Assembly (NCBI GenBank): GCA_031976175.1 | Contig: DALYLR010000009.1 | Coordinates: 1 to 64,000 of the forward strand | Origin: DMER01 sp003451645 | Lineage (GTDB): Bacteria; Pseudomonadota; Alphaproteobacteria; Micropepsales; Micropepsaceae | Direction of reading: 5' to 3' | DNA: 64,000 nucleotides | Shown: piece after piece, positions 43,634 through 52,862 of the stretch | How the letters are laid out: each line of letters starts with the position of its first letter | How positions within the stretch are numbered: the first letter of the stretch is position 1 | Notes under the pieces: model-generated | Database searches by the model: none | Told to the model about the DNA's origin: nothing | The model's input: the letters and a program-made list of their open reading frames with translations, nothing else | Position numbers and translations under genes: made by a program

Positions 43634-45724
43634 ATGCCGAAGTCGAAAGAGTCAGGCGGCCTGCTGGGTGGGCCGGACAAGACACGGCCACATGCAGTGT
43701 CCAAACCACAATCATGGATCGCGGCTCTGTTGCCTGCTGGTGTGGCGGCTGGACTGTTGAGTCTTGCGCATCATTTCGGTCTGGCCTCCGGGTTTATTGA
43801 CGTCGCCGTTCTGACGGGCGGTCTCTTGCTGTGTGCGTGGGCGTTTGCCCTGCTCCTGTTGAAGGGGCCAACAGGCGCCACTGCGCCAACGCTTCAGGAT
43901 ATTGATCCGCGCGCCTGGAGTTTGCGCGCGGAGATCGCAGTGCTCCAGGGCGACAAGGATGGACATGCACGCGAAGCAATCCACGTGGCGCTGCGACAGC
44001 ATTTTCCCGCCCTAGAAGTGGTAACGAAGCGCAAGCCGGTTCGGATTGATCCCAAGGCTCTTCTGCCTGACGCTGCGCAATCCACCGCCCAAATGATGCG
44101 AGCGCACCTCCATGGTTGTGATCTCATTCTCTGGGGTGAGGTCGTGGGCCCTGGGCCGATCGTGGCAGTCCGGGTGACCACGCGAGGGCCAGACGTGCCG
44201 CTCGGAGGTGCGCCCCACGTTCCGGTCCATCATCTCGACTTGTCAGACCTGCAGACACCGAACGCGCTTGCGGCCGTGGTCGCGGCGCAGGCCAGCTCGC
44301 TTCTGCCCTCGACCGCATTTGAAGCCTTCTACGAGACACAAGGGCGCGCCTTGTTACGCGCTTGCGATGGCTTGTTGCAGGGCCAATCGATGGACCGCCG
44401 CGGCGTCAATCCGGGCGCGCAGTGCGCAGCCGCCTATGCCGCTAGCGTTCTCGGTCACCTTGCAGGGCACAATGCCTACGCTGCTGCCGCACGCGAGGCC
44501 TATCTCGCAGCGCTCAGGCGATTGCCGGGCGGGCCGCAGGACGCTGGCCGGGTCGAGGTCCTGAAGCGGCTGGGCGGGCTTTTGATAGCGACCGGTATTC
44601 GGGAAGGCCGGATTGCGCCGGTCAAAGATGCCATCGCAGTCTTGGAAACCGCTCTCGATTGTCATTTGGAACAGCCAGCCGGCGCAGAGCACGCGAGGTT
44701 GCTTGTCGGATTGGCTGAAGCATATACTGCTGAGGGTGTCCTAACCGGGGCGCCGGAGGCTTTTGATGCCGCACGCTCGGCAGTGTCACGTGCGCTGGCC
44801 AGCCTCGCGCCCTCGGCACAACCCTATGATTATGCGGCCGCGCAGAACCAATTGGGCCTCACCCTTTTGGCGGCGCAAGCTCAGAGCTTGGCTTATCGAG
44901 GGCTTGCGGAAGCGGCCTTTGAGGCGGGATTGCAAACTTGCAAGCGCGCAGTGGCGCCTTGGCTATGGGCCGCGCTCTCGCACCATTTGGGGATGGCCGT
45001 GGCGCAACGCCAACAGCCGGGCTCTAGTGAACTTGCGGCCAATGCGCTTGACGCGGCCTTAGCCATCCGTACGCGGAGCGATGCACCGCAGTTATGGGCC
45101 CAAACAAAAGTGGCGCGCGGCCAAGTGCTTCGCCAAGCGTCCCACATTAGCGGCGACGCCGCGGGTTTGGCGCGTGCCATTGAGATATTCAAGAGCGCCA
45201 AAGCGGTTCTCAATGATCGTCAGGACCCAGAAACGGCGCGGCAATTGACGCGCGATCTGGGCCTCGCCACCAAGGCTCTCGGCCAATTGCAAGATGCGCC
45301 AGAACTGCTCGCAGAAGCGGCGGAGGCTTTTGTTCGCTACAGTGCCGGGCTAGGACAGGATGATGCGCCTCTGGCGTGGGCGTTTGGACAGCAGCAATTG
45401 GGCCAGGTGCTCACGGCGTTGGGACAATGCCAAAGCGGAGGCGCTGCGGAATTTACCCGAGCGGAGCGCGCGCTCAGCGCCGCTGCTCTAGCGCAGGGGC
45501 GCGAGGTGTCTCCCTTCCTCTGGGCGCAGTCGCAGCGCGATTTGGCGCGGCTCCACTTAGCCTGGGCGACTAAGGCACAAGATCGCGCGCGACTATCAAC
45601 AGCACTTGCGCATGTCGATCAAGCCATTGCCGTGTTTCTCGATCTTGGCATGCAGTATGACGCCCAGATGGCCGAAGATTTGCGCGCCAAAGTCGTCGCC
45701 GATCTCAAGCGCCTTGCGCCGTAA
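43634..45724 (+). CDS. Membrane-anchored TPR-like repeat protein
   Basis: Unrecognised 696-residue protein. Two TM helices sit near residues 28-48 and 56-76 after a short basic N-terminus. Residues 90-220 form a soluble alpha/beta domain (DLILWGEVVGPGPIVAVRV), and from about 230 to the end the sequence is Ala-rich helical pairs resembling tetratricopeptide repeats. This looks like a scaffold with a cytoplasmic TPR superhelix. ATG 43634 is chosen; GTG 43607 has no better RBS. It follows the MCP-PilZ gene in the same direction with 137 bp between, so joint function in signalling is possible but not shown. Confidence 0.72.
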   Translation: MPKSKESGGLLGGPDKTRPHAVSKPQSWIAALLPAGVAAGLLSLAHHFGLASGFIDVAVLTGGLLLCAWAFALLLLKGPTGATAPTLQDIDPRAWSLRAEIAVLQGDKDGHAREAIHVALRQHFPALEVVTKRKPVRIDPKALLPDAAQSTAQMMRAHLHGCDLILWGEVVGPGPIVAVRVTTRGPDVPLGGAPHVPVHHLDLSDLQTPNALAAVVAAQASSLLPSTAFEAFYETQGRALLRACDGLLQGQSMDRRGVNPGAQCAAAYAASVLGHLAGHNAYAAAAREAYLAALRRLPGGPQDAGRVEVLKRLGGLLIATGIREGRIAPVKDAIAVLETALDCHLEQPAGAEHARLLVGLAEAYTAEGVLTGAPEAFDAARSAVSRALASLAPSAQPYDYAAAQNQLGLTLLAAQAQSLAYRGLAEAAFEAGLQTCKRAVAPWLWAALSHHLGMAVAQRQQPGSSELAANALDAALAIRTRSDAPQLWAQTKVARGQVLRQASHISGDAAGLARAIEIFKSAKAVLNDRQDPETARQLTRDLGLATKALGQLQDAPELLAEAAEAFVRYSAGLGQDDAPLAWAFGQQQLGQVLTALGQCQSGGAAEFTRAERALSAAALAQGREVSPFLWAQSQRDLARLHLAWATKAQDRARLSTALAHVDQAIAVFLDLGMQYDAQMAEDLRAKVVADLKRLAP

Positions 45725-45744
45725 GCGCTTGGAGGTTCTGGCCG

Positions 45745-45984
45745 TTAAGGGCATGGGCTCGACCGGACTTTGCGCTGCAGGGAGGCTGGGAACTTCTGCA
45801 AGGCGGCAGAGGCACGGACGGGGCGCGGGAGCAGCTCGCCAGAGCAGTTGGGGCATCGGCCCTTGAGAGTGCCCGCAGCACAGGCCGCACAAAAGGTGCA
45901 CTCAAACGAGCAGATCATCGCGCCAGGCTGATCGGCAGCCAAATCGGCGTCGCAGCATTCACAATTGGGTCTGAGTTCCAGCAT
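45745..45984 (-). CDS. DUF1272 zinc-ribbon protein
   Basis: A 79-residue cytosolic protein that matches the DUF1272 family (recalled): LELRPNCECCDADL, ICSFECTFCAACA and CPNCSGELLPRP provide at least nine Cys residues for zinc ribbons. The function of the family is unknown. ATG 45984 has AAGGA upstream; a TTG at 46014 is less likely. It is convergent with the TPR gene, the two stop codons being about 20 bp apart. Confidence 0.85.
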   Translation of the reverse strand: MLELRPNCECCDADLAADQPGAMICSFECTFCAACAAGTLKGRCPNCSGELLPRPVRASAALQKFPASLQRKVRSSPCP

Positions 45985-46223
45985 CGTAGGCGTTCCTTGC
46001 GCATTTTCTGACAAGCCTATTCATCTGCCGTTCACCGGCCATTTAGCGCGCATTCAGCTTCGCAAAAAATGTCCAACACAATCAAGGACGGTATCAAATC
46101 TCGGTCGTGAAGTGCTGCGCCTCTGGCATTACGACTGGCATGCCGTATCCTACGCAGAGGCCGGTGTGGGCGGTCGACGATCCACCAAATGGGCTCAAAC
46201 CGTGAATGAGGAGGCTGTCCATC

Positions 46224-46601
46224 ATGACTCATGTCTTTTCGAAGTTCTGGCTTGTTGTCGCTACTGTAATCGCGCTTTTTGCCACCCCTGCCGCTAGCTC
46301 GGCCGGTGAGGTGCGCGCGAGCCATAGCCCCGTTGCCGGCGCATCTGTTATCGGCACAAGTGTATTCCATGGCTACTCGCATAATGTGTGCTGCACCGTG
46401 GGTGGCAGGCCTTGGACGACCACTGCGCGCCGCTGCTGGCGCTCGGGCGGTTGGGAGGTGCCCTATCACCGCTGTTTCCATCGTCCTGCACAACGGGTGT
46501 GTTGCAAGCGCGGCCGCCATGAATGGTGGGCCTGGTCACACCGCGATTGTCACCGCGACCATGGCATAGTGGTCCATGGCAGCTATTGCCGCTGGCATTG
46601 A
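46224..46601 (+). CDS. Secreted cysteine-rich small protein with duplicated CC-G-W motif
   Basis: Unrecognised 125-residue protein with a clear signal peptide (FWLVVATVIALFATPAASSA). The mature part is rich in Cys, His, Trp and Arg and contains two copies of CC-x2-G-x3-W followed by R-x-C (CCTVGGRPW... and CCKRGRHEW...), the copies about 38 residues apart. Paired Cys and the small size suggest a disulphide-stabilised or metal-binding secreted protein. ATG 46224 has GGAGG upstream (spacing about 10); ATG 46206 in frame is the alternative. No neighbour indicates a role. Confidence 0.7.
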   Translation: MTHVFSKFWLVVATVIALFATPAASSAGEVRASHSPVAGASVIGTSVFHGYSHNVCCTVGGRPWTTTARRCWRSGGWEVPYHRCFHRPAQRVCCKRGRHEWWAWSHRDCHRDHGIVVHGSYCRWH

Positions 46602-46617
46602 GATCTGACTGACGCGC

Positions 46618-46647
46618 GCCCGGGTGCTGCGTCCGCAGCGCCTGGGC
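46618..46647. terminator. Hairpin between convergent genes
   Basis: A 14-bp stem with two mismatches (46618-46631 with 46634-46647, GCCCGGGTGCTGCG against CGCAGCGCCTGGGC) and a 2-nt closing loop lies between the Cys-rich protein gene and the convergent DUF2817 gene. No T run follows on either strand. It may act as a bidirectional terminator or merely be a GC-rich inverted repeat. Confidence 0.45.
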
Positions 46648-46678
46648 TGATGCCGTGACGTAAGAAAAGGTGTTCCTG

Positions 46679-47800
46679 CTATTGCTGCAGCGCCTCAAGT
46701 GCTTGTGTCATGAGTTCGGGCCCTCGGGTGAGAACCAAGTCCTCCCACGCCGGGTCACGCGGCACAAACAAGTCCGCATGCAGATCAAGAGCCCAGCGAT
46801 GGTCCGCTGCTGTCCTTGCCGTGCGGTTCTCAAAGCGAAGCCAGCGATCATAGAGCGTGCAGAGCACCAATTTATCGATGTCTTGGGGGCGTTCTGTGCC
46901 GAACTCGATGACCGCGCCTGCCACCTTTGCCTTGCCCAGTTCCGCGCCCAGCCAATGGCGCAATTGGCCGCTCTTGTCAGTATTGGTGCCCGTTAGCGCC
47001 TCGTCCGCCTCAATTGCCGCTTCGGTCGCTGAGCGCGCCCATTGCGTAATTGCCGCCTCACCCCACATGCTTGCGCAAGCGGCATAAGCATGGGTGCCGG
47101 GTTTCCCGTTCGGCAGGAATGCAACCTCGCCGTAGGCGCCGATGCCTGTGTGCCAATCGATGAAATGCAGCGCTTGCGTTTCGCGTAGTGCGGGCAGCAC
47201 GTGCTCAGCGACCGCCTTGTGGCCATGTTCAATGCCTGCACCGCCAAAGGCCAAACCTTCGGCATCTTCATATTGTCCTGCATTGACTGCGACCGAGAAC
47301 TTGGCGGGCCCGAGCTCGCCTACGAGCCGCTCATAAGTTTCGATTAGTTTGGGCAAGTCCTGCGGGGTGAGGCTCGGCAGGCGGATCGCGTCGCGAATAT
47401 GTTGGTAATAGGGGTTGACCGGCAATGGCTCGTCAAAGCGCGTGAAGTTGCGGTTGAGGTCGACATTGTTTTCCGTGCCCCGCGCCCGGTACGCAAAACC
47501 CCAAGGATTGAGCGCGTGAACAAGGCAGAGCCCTGTGTTGTCGGGCAATTGTCCATCCCATTGCGCAAGCCACGCTGATTGCGCGGCGGAGCCTGCGGGC
47601 CCCTCTAGCCCATGCATGCCGGATGTACACAGAAACGCTTTGCGCGGATTCGTAGCGCCAGCCCAGGCAATATCAACGCTCAGCACTTCGCCGTCCGGCC
47701 CTCGGTGATGGGGCAGGGGTACGCTGTCAAGGCGCATGCCTCTTTCTTGGCACAACTGACGGAAACGATGCCGGGCGTGCTGGTATTGTCGCAGGATCAT
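46679..47800 (-). CDS. DUF2817 family protein (M14-like zinc carboxypeptidase fold)
   Basis: A 373-residue protein of the DUF2817 group, related to M14 carboxypeptidases. Candidate zinc ligands are His and Glu in SGMHGLEGPAG and His in DWHTGIGAYGE, with the catalytic Glu in VIEFGTERPQ. NPWGFAYRARGTENNVDLNRNF is the typical substrate-site loop. There is no signal peptide, so it should act in the cytoplasm; the substrate is unknown. ATG 47800 has a strong TAGGAGG. It follows the aquaporin gene by about 40 bp and may share its transcript. Confidence 0.85.
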   Translation of the reverse strand: MILRQYQHARHRFRQLCQERGMRLDSVPLPHHRGPDGEVLSVDIAWAGATNPRKAFLCTSGMHGLEGPAGSAAQSAWLAQWDGQLPDNTGLCLVHALNPWGFAYRARGTENNVDLNRNFTRFDEPLPVNPYYQHIRDAIRLPSLTPQDLPKLIETYERLVGELGPAKFSVAVNAGQYEDAEGLAFGGAGIEHGHKAVAEHVLPALRETQALHFIDWHTGIGAYGEVAFLPNGKPGTHAYAACASMWGEAAITQWARSATEAAIEADEALTGTNTDKSGQLRHWLGAELGKAKVAGAVIEFGTERPQDIDKLVLCTLYDRWLRFENRTARTAADHRWALDLHADLFVPRDPAWEDLVLTRGPELMTQALEALQQ

Positions 47801-47839
47801 CCCGCCTCCTATTGACGTTGCGTTGATCCGCAAGACAGT

Positions 47840-48517
47840 TCAGCTGCCACGCCGCCAGATGAACCGGCCCACAAACAGCCCCATGATCGCGCCTCCAAAT
47901 TGCGCTAGCAAGATAGAGGGCAGCGCGTCGATGATCACCGGATTGGTCTCCATGGTGGCGTAGGCGATGGCAAAAGTGAATGCCGGATTGATCAGAACCG
48001 CGCCATTGCTGGCCCAATAGGCGATGCCAAGCACCGCGCCCGCCAAGAGCGCGGCCTTGGCCGGGACAGACCTGCGCGTCCAAAGCAGAACCATAATGAA
48101 TGCCGCCGCTCCAAGCCATTCTCCAGCATAACGCTCATATGTCAGGGATGAGGTCACCCAGGCCGCCATTACAGGGTTGCCGAGAAGGCGCTCGAACAGC
48201 TGTATGGCGATAATCGCACCAGCGATTTGCGCAATGGAGTATATCCAACTCGACGGCAAGCGCCGGTCAAACGCATAGGCTGCTGTAAGGACTGGATTTA
48301 CTTGCCCGTTCGACATGGGCTTGCCAACAGTCATCAAGACGGCCGTGACAAGTGCAAGGATCGCAGCCTGGGCCGGTATCGCAAGCGCGGCCTGATGGGT
48401 GGGAAGGGCCTGCGTCCCCGCAATCGCCAGCAGCAGAGTGGCCGTCCAGGTCAAGGACAAGAGCCCCTCGACGATGCCACGCGGGACAATCCCTGGGTCT
48501 TCGATCTGCTCGGCCAT
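47840..48517 (-). CDS. Aquaporin/MIP-like channel, divergent
   Basis: Membrane channel of 225 residues with six hydrophobic helices and the two half-helix motifs of the MIP family: NPV in SNGQVNPVLTAAYAF and NPA in LINPAFTFAIAY. The selectivity residues around the second motif do not clearly match water or glycerol channels, so the solute is open. Start ATG 48517 has GGGAG close upstream; an ATG at 48595 with AGGAAAG would add 26 residues and cannot be excluded. It diverges from argE with the promoters in the interval. Confidence 0.8.
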   Translation of the reverse strand: MAEQIEDPGIVPRGIVEGLLSLTWTATLLLAIAGTQALPTHQAALAIPAQAAILALVTAVLMTVGKPMSNGQVNPVLTAAYAFDRRLPSSWIYSIAQIAGAIIAIQLFERLLGNPVMAAWVTSSLTYERYAGEWLGAAAFIMVLLWTRRSVPAKAALLAGAVLGIAYWASNGAVLINPAFTFAIAYATMETNPVIIDALPSILLAQFGGAIMGLFVGRFIWRRGS

Positions 48518-48641
48518 GGCTCCCATTCCGTTCCAGAATGCGGGATAGTTGCGTCTGTATATCAAAGCGAACAGCGTGAAGCCAATCATCCGCATTTGGC
48601 GGGGCTTTCCTTCTGCGGGCCAGTTCCGCTAGCCTGAAGCG

Positions 48642-49820
48642 ATGTCACACACCATCCGACCCGAAACGCGCGCCATTCTCGAACGCCTTATCGCCTTCGA
48701 TACGACAAGCCGAAACTCGAATCTGGCTTTGTTGGATTATGTGGCGGAGTATCTTGCGGGGTTTGGCGTCAAGGCCGAGCTGGTCTTTAATGACGAGCGG
48801 ACAAAGGCCAATTTGTTCGCCACCATTGGGCCCACGGAGGCCGGCGGGATAGCCCTATCGGGGCATACGGATGTGGTGCCGGTCGACGATCAGGCTTGGT
48901 CCAGCGACCCTTGGACCTTGCGCGAGGCTGATGGCCGCCTCTATGGCCGCGGTACATCTGACATGAAGACCTTTAGTGCGCTGGCGCTTGCCTTTGTGCC
49001 GGATTTCCTCGCCGCTCGTCCCCGCCGTCCACTGCATTTGGTCTTGAGCCATGATGAGGAGGTTGGCTGCGTCGGTGTGCGCAGTCTCATCGCGCAGCTG
49101 GGCCAGCATCTGCCCAAGCCCGCGCTCTGTATCGTTGGCGAGCCCACAGACATGCAGGTCGTCAACGCGCATAAGGGGATCCGCTCCTTCCGCACAGAGG
49201 TCCTCGGCCGCGAGGCGCACTCCAGTCAGACAGACAAAGGCGTCAACGCGGTCATGATCGCGGCGGAACTAATCATGAAGCTCAAAAGCCTCGCCGATGA
49301 GATGATCGCTCGCGGCGATCCGACCGGCCGCTTCGACCCACCCTATACGACCGTGCAGTGCGCGACGATTTCCGGCGGCACGGCGCTCAACATTCTGGCG
49401 CGGCGATGTTCGTTTCAATGGGAGTACCGGCATTTGCCCGGCACAGATGCTGACGACATTCACCGCCGCTTTGAGGCCTTTGTCGATTCTGAGATGCGTC
49501 CGCGCATTCAGTCCGTGGCGCCAGAAGCCGATATCATCACGCAAGTGCGTTCACGCGTGCCGCCCCTGATACCTGAGACTGACAGTCCTGCGGAAACCCT
49601 CGCCAAACATTTGGCCACGCAGAATGACGCGGCGGCTGTCTCCTATGGGACTGAGGCGGGCTTGTTTCAGGAGGTGGGCATTCCCACCATCATTTGCGGG
49701 CCAGGCTCCATCCTGCAGGCGCACAAGCCTGATGAGTGGATCAGTCTAGAGCAAGTGGCCTTGGGCGAAGCATTTATGGCGCGGCTTTGCCGCTATCTCT
49801 CATCGGCTGACGGCGCCTGA
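48642..49820 (+). CDS. argE: Acetylornithine deacetylase ArgE (M20 family)
   Basis: Removes the acetyl group from N2-acetylornithine in arginine biosynthesis. The 392-residue M20 metallohydrolase has SGHTDVVPVD (His ligand and catalytic Asp), RGTSDMKTF (bridging Asp), HDEEVGC (general base Glu and ligand Glu) and the dimerisation domain starting near GREAHSS. The family also includes DapE, but the ArgE-like start (TRAILERLIAFDTTSRNSN) fits better. Its 3' end overlaps hslO on the other strand by 28 bp. The other arginine genes argF and argD are 1-3 kb away. Confidence 0.9.
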   Translation: MSHTIRPETRAILERLIAFDTTSRNSNLALLDYVAEYLAGFGVKAELVFNDERTKANLFATIGPTEAGGIALSGHTDVVPVDDQAWSSDPWTLREADGRLYGRGTSDMKTFSALALAFVPDFLAARPRRPLHLVLSHDEEVGCVGVRSLIAQLGQHLPKPALCIVGEPTDMQVVNAHKGIRSFRTEVLGREAHSSQTDKGVNAVMIAAELIMKLKSLADEMIARGDPTGRFDPPYTTVQCATISGGTALNILARRCSFQWEYRHLPGTDADDIHRRFEAFVDSEMRPRIQSVAPEADIITQVRSRVPPLIPETDSPAETLAKHLATQNDAAAVSYGTEAGLFQEVGIPTIICGPGSILQAHKPDEWISLEQVALGEAFMARLCRYLSSADGA

Positions 49821-50740
49821 GCGCCCGCCTCGTCAAGCGTAAATCGGTAGGTAGCAGAGCAGAATTCGCATGTCGCCGCTATGGCGCCATCGACCACAAG
49901 ATCGCTCAGTTCCTCGCGATCATAAGTCTGGAGCACGCTCAAGACCCGTTCCGGCGCGCAGCGGCAGCCGAATTGCACTGGCAAGGGCGGAAAGACCCTC
50001 ACGCCATCCTCATGATAGAGGCGGTATAACAACCTCTCAGCGGTGAGCTGGGGATCGACAAGCTCATGCGCCTCCGCAGTGTTGAGCAGTATGCTGGCCC
50101 GCGTCCATGCTTCGTCTGGGTTCTCCAGGTGCTGCACCCCTTGACCGCCCAAGACCGCGATGTTCTGCACCAAAATGCCGCCAGCGCGCCAATGACGGGT
50201 GAGTCGCCCTTGCTCATCCCGCGTCACCACCGTGGCTGCCGCCACGCGCATGGCGGTTGGGATTTGTTCGGATTGGGTAAAGTAGTTGAGCACGGATTCC
50301 GTCAAGCCAGCCGCCTCCAGCGGCACAATGCCCTGATAGCGGTCCATATCTGCGCCCTGATCGATTGTGAGCGCAAAGGACCCTTCACCCAGCATCGCCG
50401 CACCTGGCTTGGCTGCCTTGTGCAAATCATAGGTGGCGCAAGCCCGCACCGTGCCTGGCGCGGCGAAATCGGCAACCACCATTGAAACAGGACCATCGCT
50501 TCGCACTTGCAAAGTGAGCAGCCCATCAAACTTCAGTGACGCGCCCAAAAGGGCAACTATCGCCAAGGCTTCGCCCGTGATCGCCGAGACCGGATCAGGA
50601 TAGCCATGGGCTTGCAAGACACGGTCGGCAACCGCGCCCAGGCGGACAATCCGTCCGCGGACATTCATGCCCTCAATCTGAAAGGTCTGGACGAAATCGT
50701 CCGTGATTTTCTGTGGCGCGCTCACGCGGCCAACGCCCAT
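49793..50740 (-). CDS. hslO: Redox-regulated chaperone Hsp33
   Basis: Holdase activated when its zinc centre is oxidised and the protein unfolds partially. The 315 residues end with the CxC...CxxC zinc motif (FGCRCAPER, then CEFC about 31 residues later). The N-terminal domain reads FQIEGMNVRGRIVRLG and GEALAIVALLGASLKFDG, as in Hsp33. ATG 50740 begins 19 bp inside argF; a GTG at 50725 is an alternative start. argD-argF-hslO is a known alphaproteobacterial operon order. Confidence 0.95.
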   Translation of the reverse strand: MGVGRVSAPQKITDDFVQTFQIEGMNVRGRIVRLGAVADRVLQAHGYPDPVSAITGEALAIVALLGASLKFDGLLTLQVRSDGPVSMVVADFAAPGTVRACATYDLHKAAKPGAAMLGEGSFALTIDQGADMDRYQGIVPLEAAGLTESVLNYFTQSEQIPTAMRVAAATVVTRDEQGRLTRHWRAGGILVQNIAVLGGQGVQHLENPDEAWTRASILLNTAEAHELVDPQLTAERLLYRLYHEDGVRVFPPLPVQFGCRCAPERVLSVLQTYDREELSDLVVDGAIAATCEFCSATYRFTLDEAGAQAPSADER

Positions 50741-51666
50741 TTCAGAATGGCCTTTTGTGTGTGCAAGCGATTCTCCGCCTCATCCCACACGAGCGATCGC
50801 GGTCCGTCGAGAACCGCGTCGGTCACTTCCTCGCCCCGGTGAGCGGGCAGGCAGTGCATGAAGACCGCATGGGGGTGGGCCAAACTCATAAGCTGATCAT
50901 TGACCTGAAAGGGCATCAGCTCCAGGTGGCGCCGCCGCGTGCCGCCTTCCCCCAATTGGTCCGCCTCAGACATTTGAACCCAAGTGTCTGTGACGATGCA
51001 ATCGGCACCCTTCGCCGCCTCTTGCGCGGAGGAAATCACAACGATGTCCGCGCCGCCGCTGCGGGCTTGTGCGAGGACTTCGGCGCGCGGCTCCAGGCCC
51101 TTTGGGCAGGCGATCCGCAGCGAAAACTGAAACTTCAGCGCCGCATGTATCCAGGATGCGCACACATTGTTGCCCGCACCGACCCAGGTGACGATGCGGC
51201 CCTTGACCGCGCCCAACCGCTCCTCAAACGTCAGAAGATCCGCCATCAATTGACAGGGATGCGTCTTGTCGGTCAGGCCGTTGATGACTGGGATCGAGGC
51301 TGCGGCCGCGATCTCCGTCAGATTTGAATGCGCCTTCGTGCGCAGCATGATCGCATCAATATAACGTGAGAGCACGCGTGCGGTGTCGCCAACGGTTTCG
51401 CCATGGCCGAACTGCAACTCATTGCCGGACAGGATCATGGTGGACCCGCCCAATTGGCGCATCGCCATGTCAAAGGAAATGCGCGTGCGTGTTGAGGGCT
51501 TCTCGAAAATGAGGCCCAGCATCTGGCCGCGCAACGGCTGGTCGTCATCGGGCGTGCCCTTGTGACGGCCGGCGCGTTTGGCCTTCATCATGCGTGCGTC
51601 GTCCAAAATCGCGCGCAATGTGGCTGCATCCATTTGGTCCAGATCGAGAAAATGGCGCGGGCTCAT
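50722..51666 (-). CDS. argF: Ornithine carbamoyltransferase
   Basis: Makes citrulline from ornithine and carbamoyl phosphate in arginine biosynthesis. The 314-residue enzyme shows the carbamoyl phosphate site KPSTRTRISFDMA (STRTR), HPCQLMADLLT, and the ornithine site HCLPAHRGEE. Length and motifs are complete. ATG 51666 overlaps argD by 4 bp (ATGA); hslO follows with a 19-bp overlap, so three genes form one operon. Confidence 0.96.
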   Translation of the reverse strand: MSPRHFLDLDQMDAATLRAILDDARMMKAKRAGRHKGTPDDDQPLRGQMLGLIFEKPSTRTRISFDMAMRQLGGSTMILSGNELQFGHGETVGDTARVLSRYIDAIMLRTKAHSNLTEIAAAASIPVINGLTDKTHPCQLMADLLTFEERLGAVKGRIVTWVGAGNNVCASWIHAALKFQFSLRIACPKGLEPRAEVLAQARSGGADIVVISSAQEAAKGADCIVTDTWVQMSEADQLGEGGTRRRHLELMPFQVNDQLMSLAHPHAVFMHCLPAHRGEEVTDAVLDGPRSLVWDEAENRLHTQKAILKWALAA

Positions 51667-52862
51667 ATGGGTTTTGTACTTTCGGCCGGTCTCACATTCG
51701 CGCAGGCCTCGTCGATGATCGAGACCGCCTCACGCACATGGGGTGTATTGATGATCAGGGGTGGCAGGATGCGCACAACATTGTCTCCGGCGGAGATGGT
51801 CAGCAAGCCTCGCGCATGCATCTCAGCAATGAGGTCTGTGTTGCGATAGTCCGCGTGCAGGCGTAGCCCCTGCATCAGGCCCCGGCCTCGTAGCTCTGCG
51901 ATGACCTTTGGGTGGCGGTCCCTGATCATGGCCAATTGCTGGGTCAGCACATTCGCCATCTCGCGCACATGATCCAGGAATTCTGGTGCAAGCACCACGT
52001 CGAGCACAGCATTGGCGACCGCCATGGCAAGCGGATTGCCGCCAAAGGTGGTGCCATGGCTTCCGGCGGTCATGCCCTGGGCCGCGCGCTCCGTAGCAAG
52101 GCACGCGCCAACGGGGAACCCGCCGCCAAGACCCTTTGCGACTGCCATGATATCCGGCGTGATGCCTGCCCATTCATGCGCAAAGAGCTTGCCAGTGCGC
52201 CCGATACCGGTCTGGATTTCGTCCAGGATCAGCAAGAGACCATGCTCGTCGCACAAATTGCGCAAGCCCCGCAGGCAGACGTCCGGCACAACGCGAATGC
52301 CGCCCTCGCCTTGGATTGGTTCCACCAGGATCGCTGCGGTTTCTGGCCCAATCGCGGCCTTTAGCGCTTCGTGATCGCCAAAAGGCACTTGGTCAAACCC
52401 GTCCGCCTTGGGACCAAAGCCGTCGAGATATTTCTTCTGGCCACCGGCTGCGATGGCCGCGAGTGTGCGGCCATGAAAAGCGCCCTCAAAAGTAATGGTG
52501 CGATAGCGTTGAGGCTGGCCGGTGTGCGCAAAATACTTACGCGCCATCTTCAGTGCGCACTCAATGGCCTCCACGCCCGAATTAGTGAAAAAAACGGTGT
52601 CCGCGAAGGTCGCTTGAGTCAGCCGCTCGCCCAGGCGTTCTTGGCCCTCAATCCGATAGAGGTTTGAGCTGTGCCAAATCTTGGACGCCTGGTCCGTTAG
52701 CGCCTTGATCAGGTGCGGGTGAGCGTGGCCCAGCACATTGACGGCGACGCCAGCTCCGAAATCCAGAAAGCGCCGCCCCTCGGCAGTATAGGCTAACGGG
52801 CCCTCGCCTCTTTCTAACGCGAAGTCCGCACGAGCATAAGTTGGCAAAACTTTAGGGATCAC
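51663..52862 (-). CDS. argD: Acetylornithine aminotransferase
   Basis: PLP enzyme converting N-acetylglutamate semialdehyde to N-acetylornithine; ArgD enzymes often also serve in lysine synthesis. The 399-residue class III aminotransferase has FFTNSGVEAIECALKMAR (PLP phosphate region), ILDEIQTGIGRTGKLFA and the Lys-containing MAVAKGLGGGFPVGA segment. Start is GTG 52862. It is the first gene of the argD-argF-hslO operon and diverges from gcrA with 257 bp between. No arginine repressor site was recognised. Confidence 0.95.
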   Translation of the reverse strand: MIPKVLPTYARADFALERGEGPLAYTAEGRRFLDFGAGVAVNVLGHAHPHLIKALTDQASKIWHSSNLYRIEGQERLGERLTQATFADTVFFTNSGVEAIECALKMARKYFAHTGQPQRYRTITFEGAFHGRTLAAIAAGGQKKYLDGFGPKADGFDQVPFGDHEALKAAIGPETAAILVEPIQGEGGIRVVPDVCLRGLRNLCDEHGLLLILDEIQTGIGRTGKLFAHEWAGITPDIMAVAKGLGGGFPVGACLATERAAQGMTAGSHGTTFGGNPLAMAVANAVLDVVLAPEFLDHVREMANVLTQQLAMIRDRHPKVIAELRGRGLMQGLRLHADYRNTDLIAEMHARGLLTISAGDNVVRILPPLIINTPHVREAVSIIDEACANVRPAESTKPI

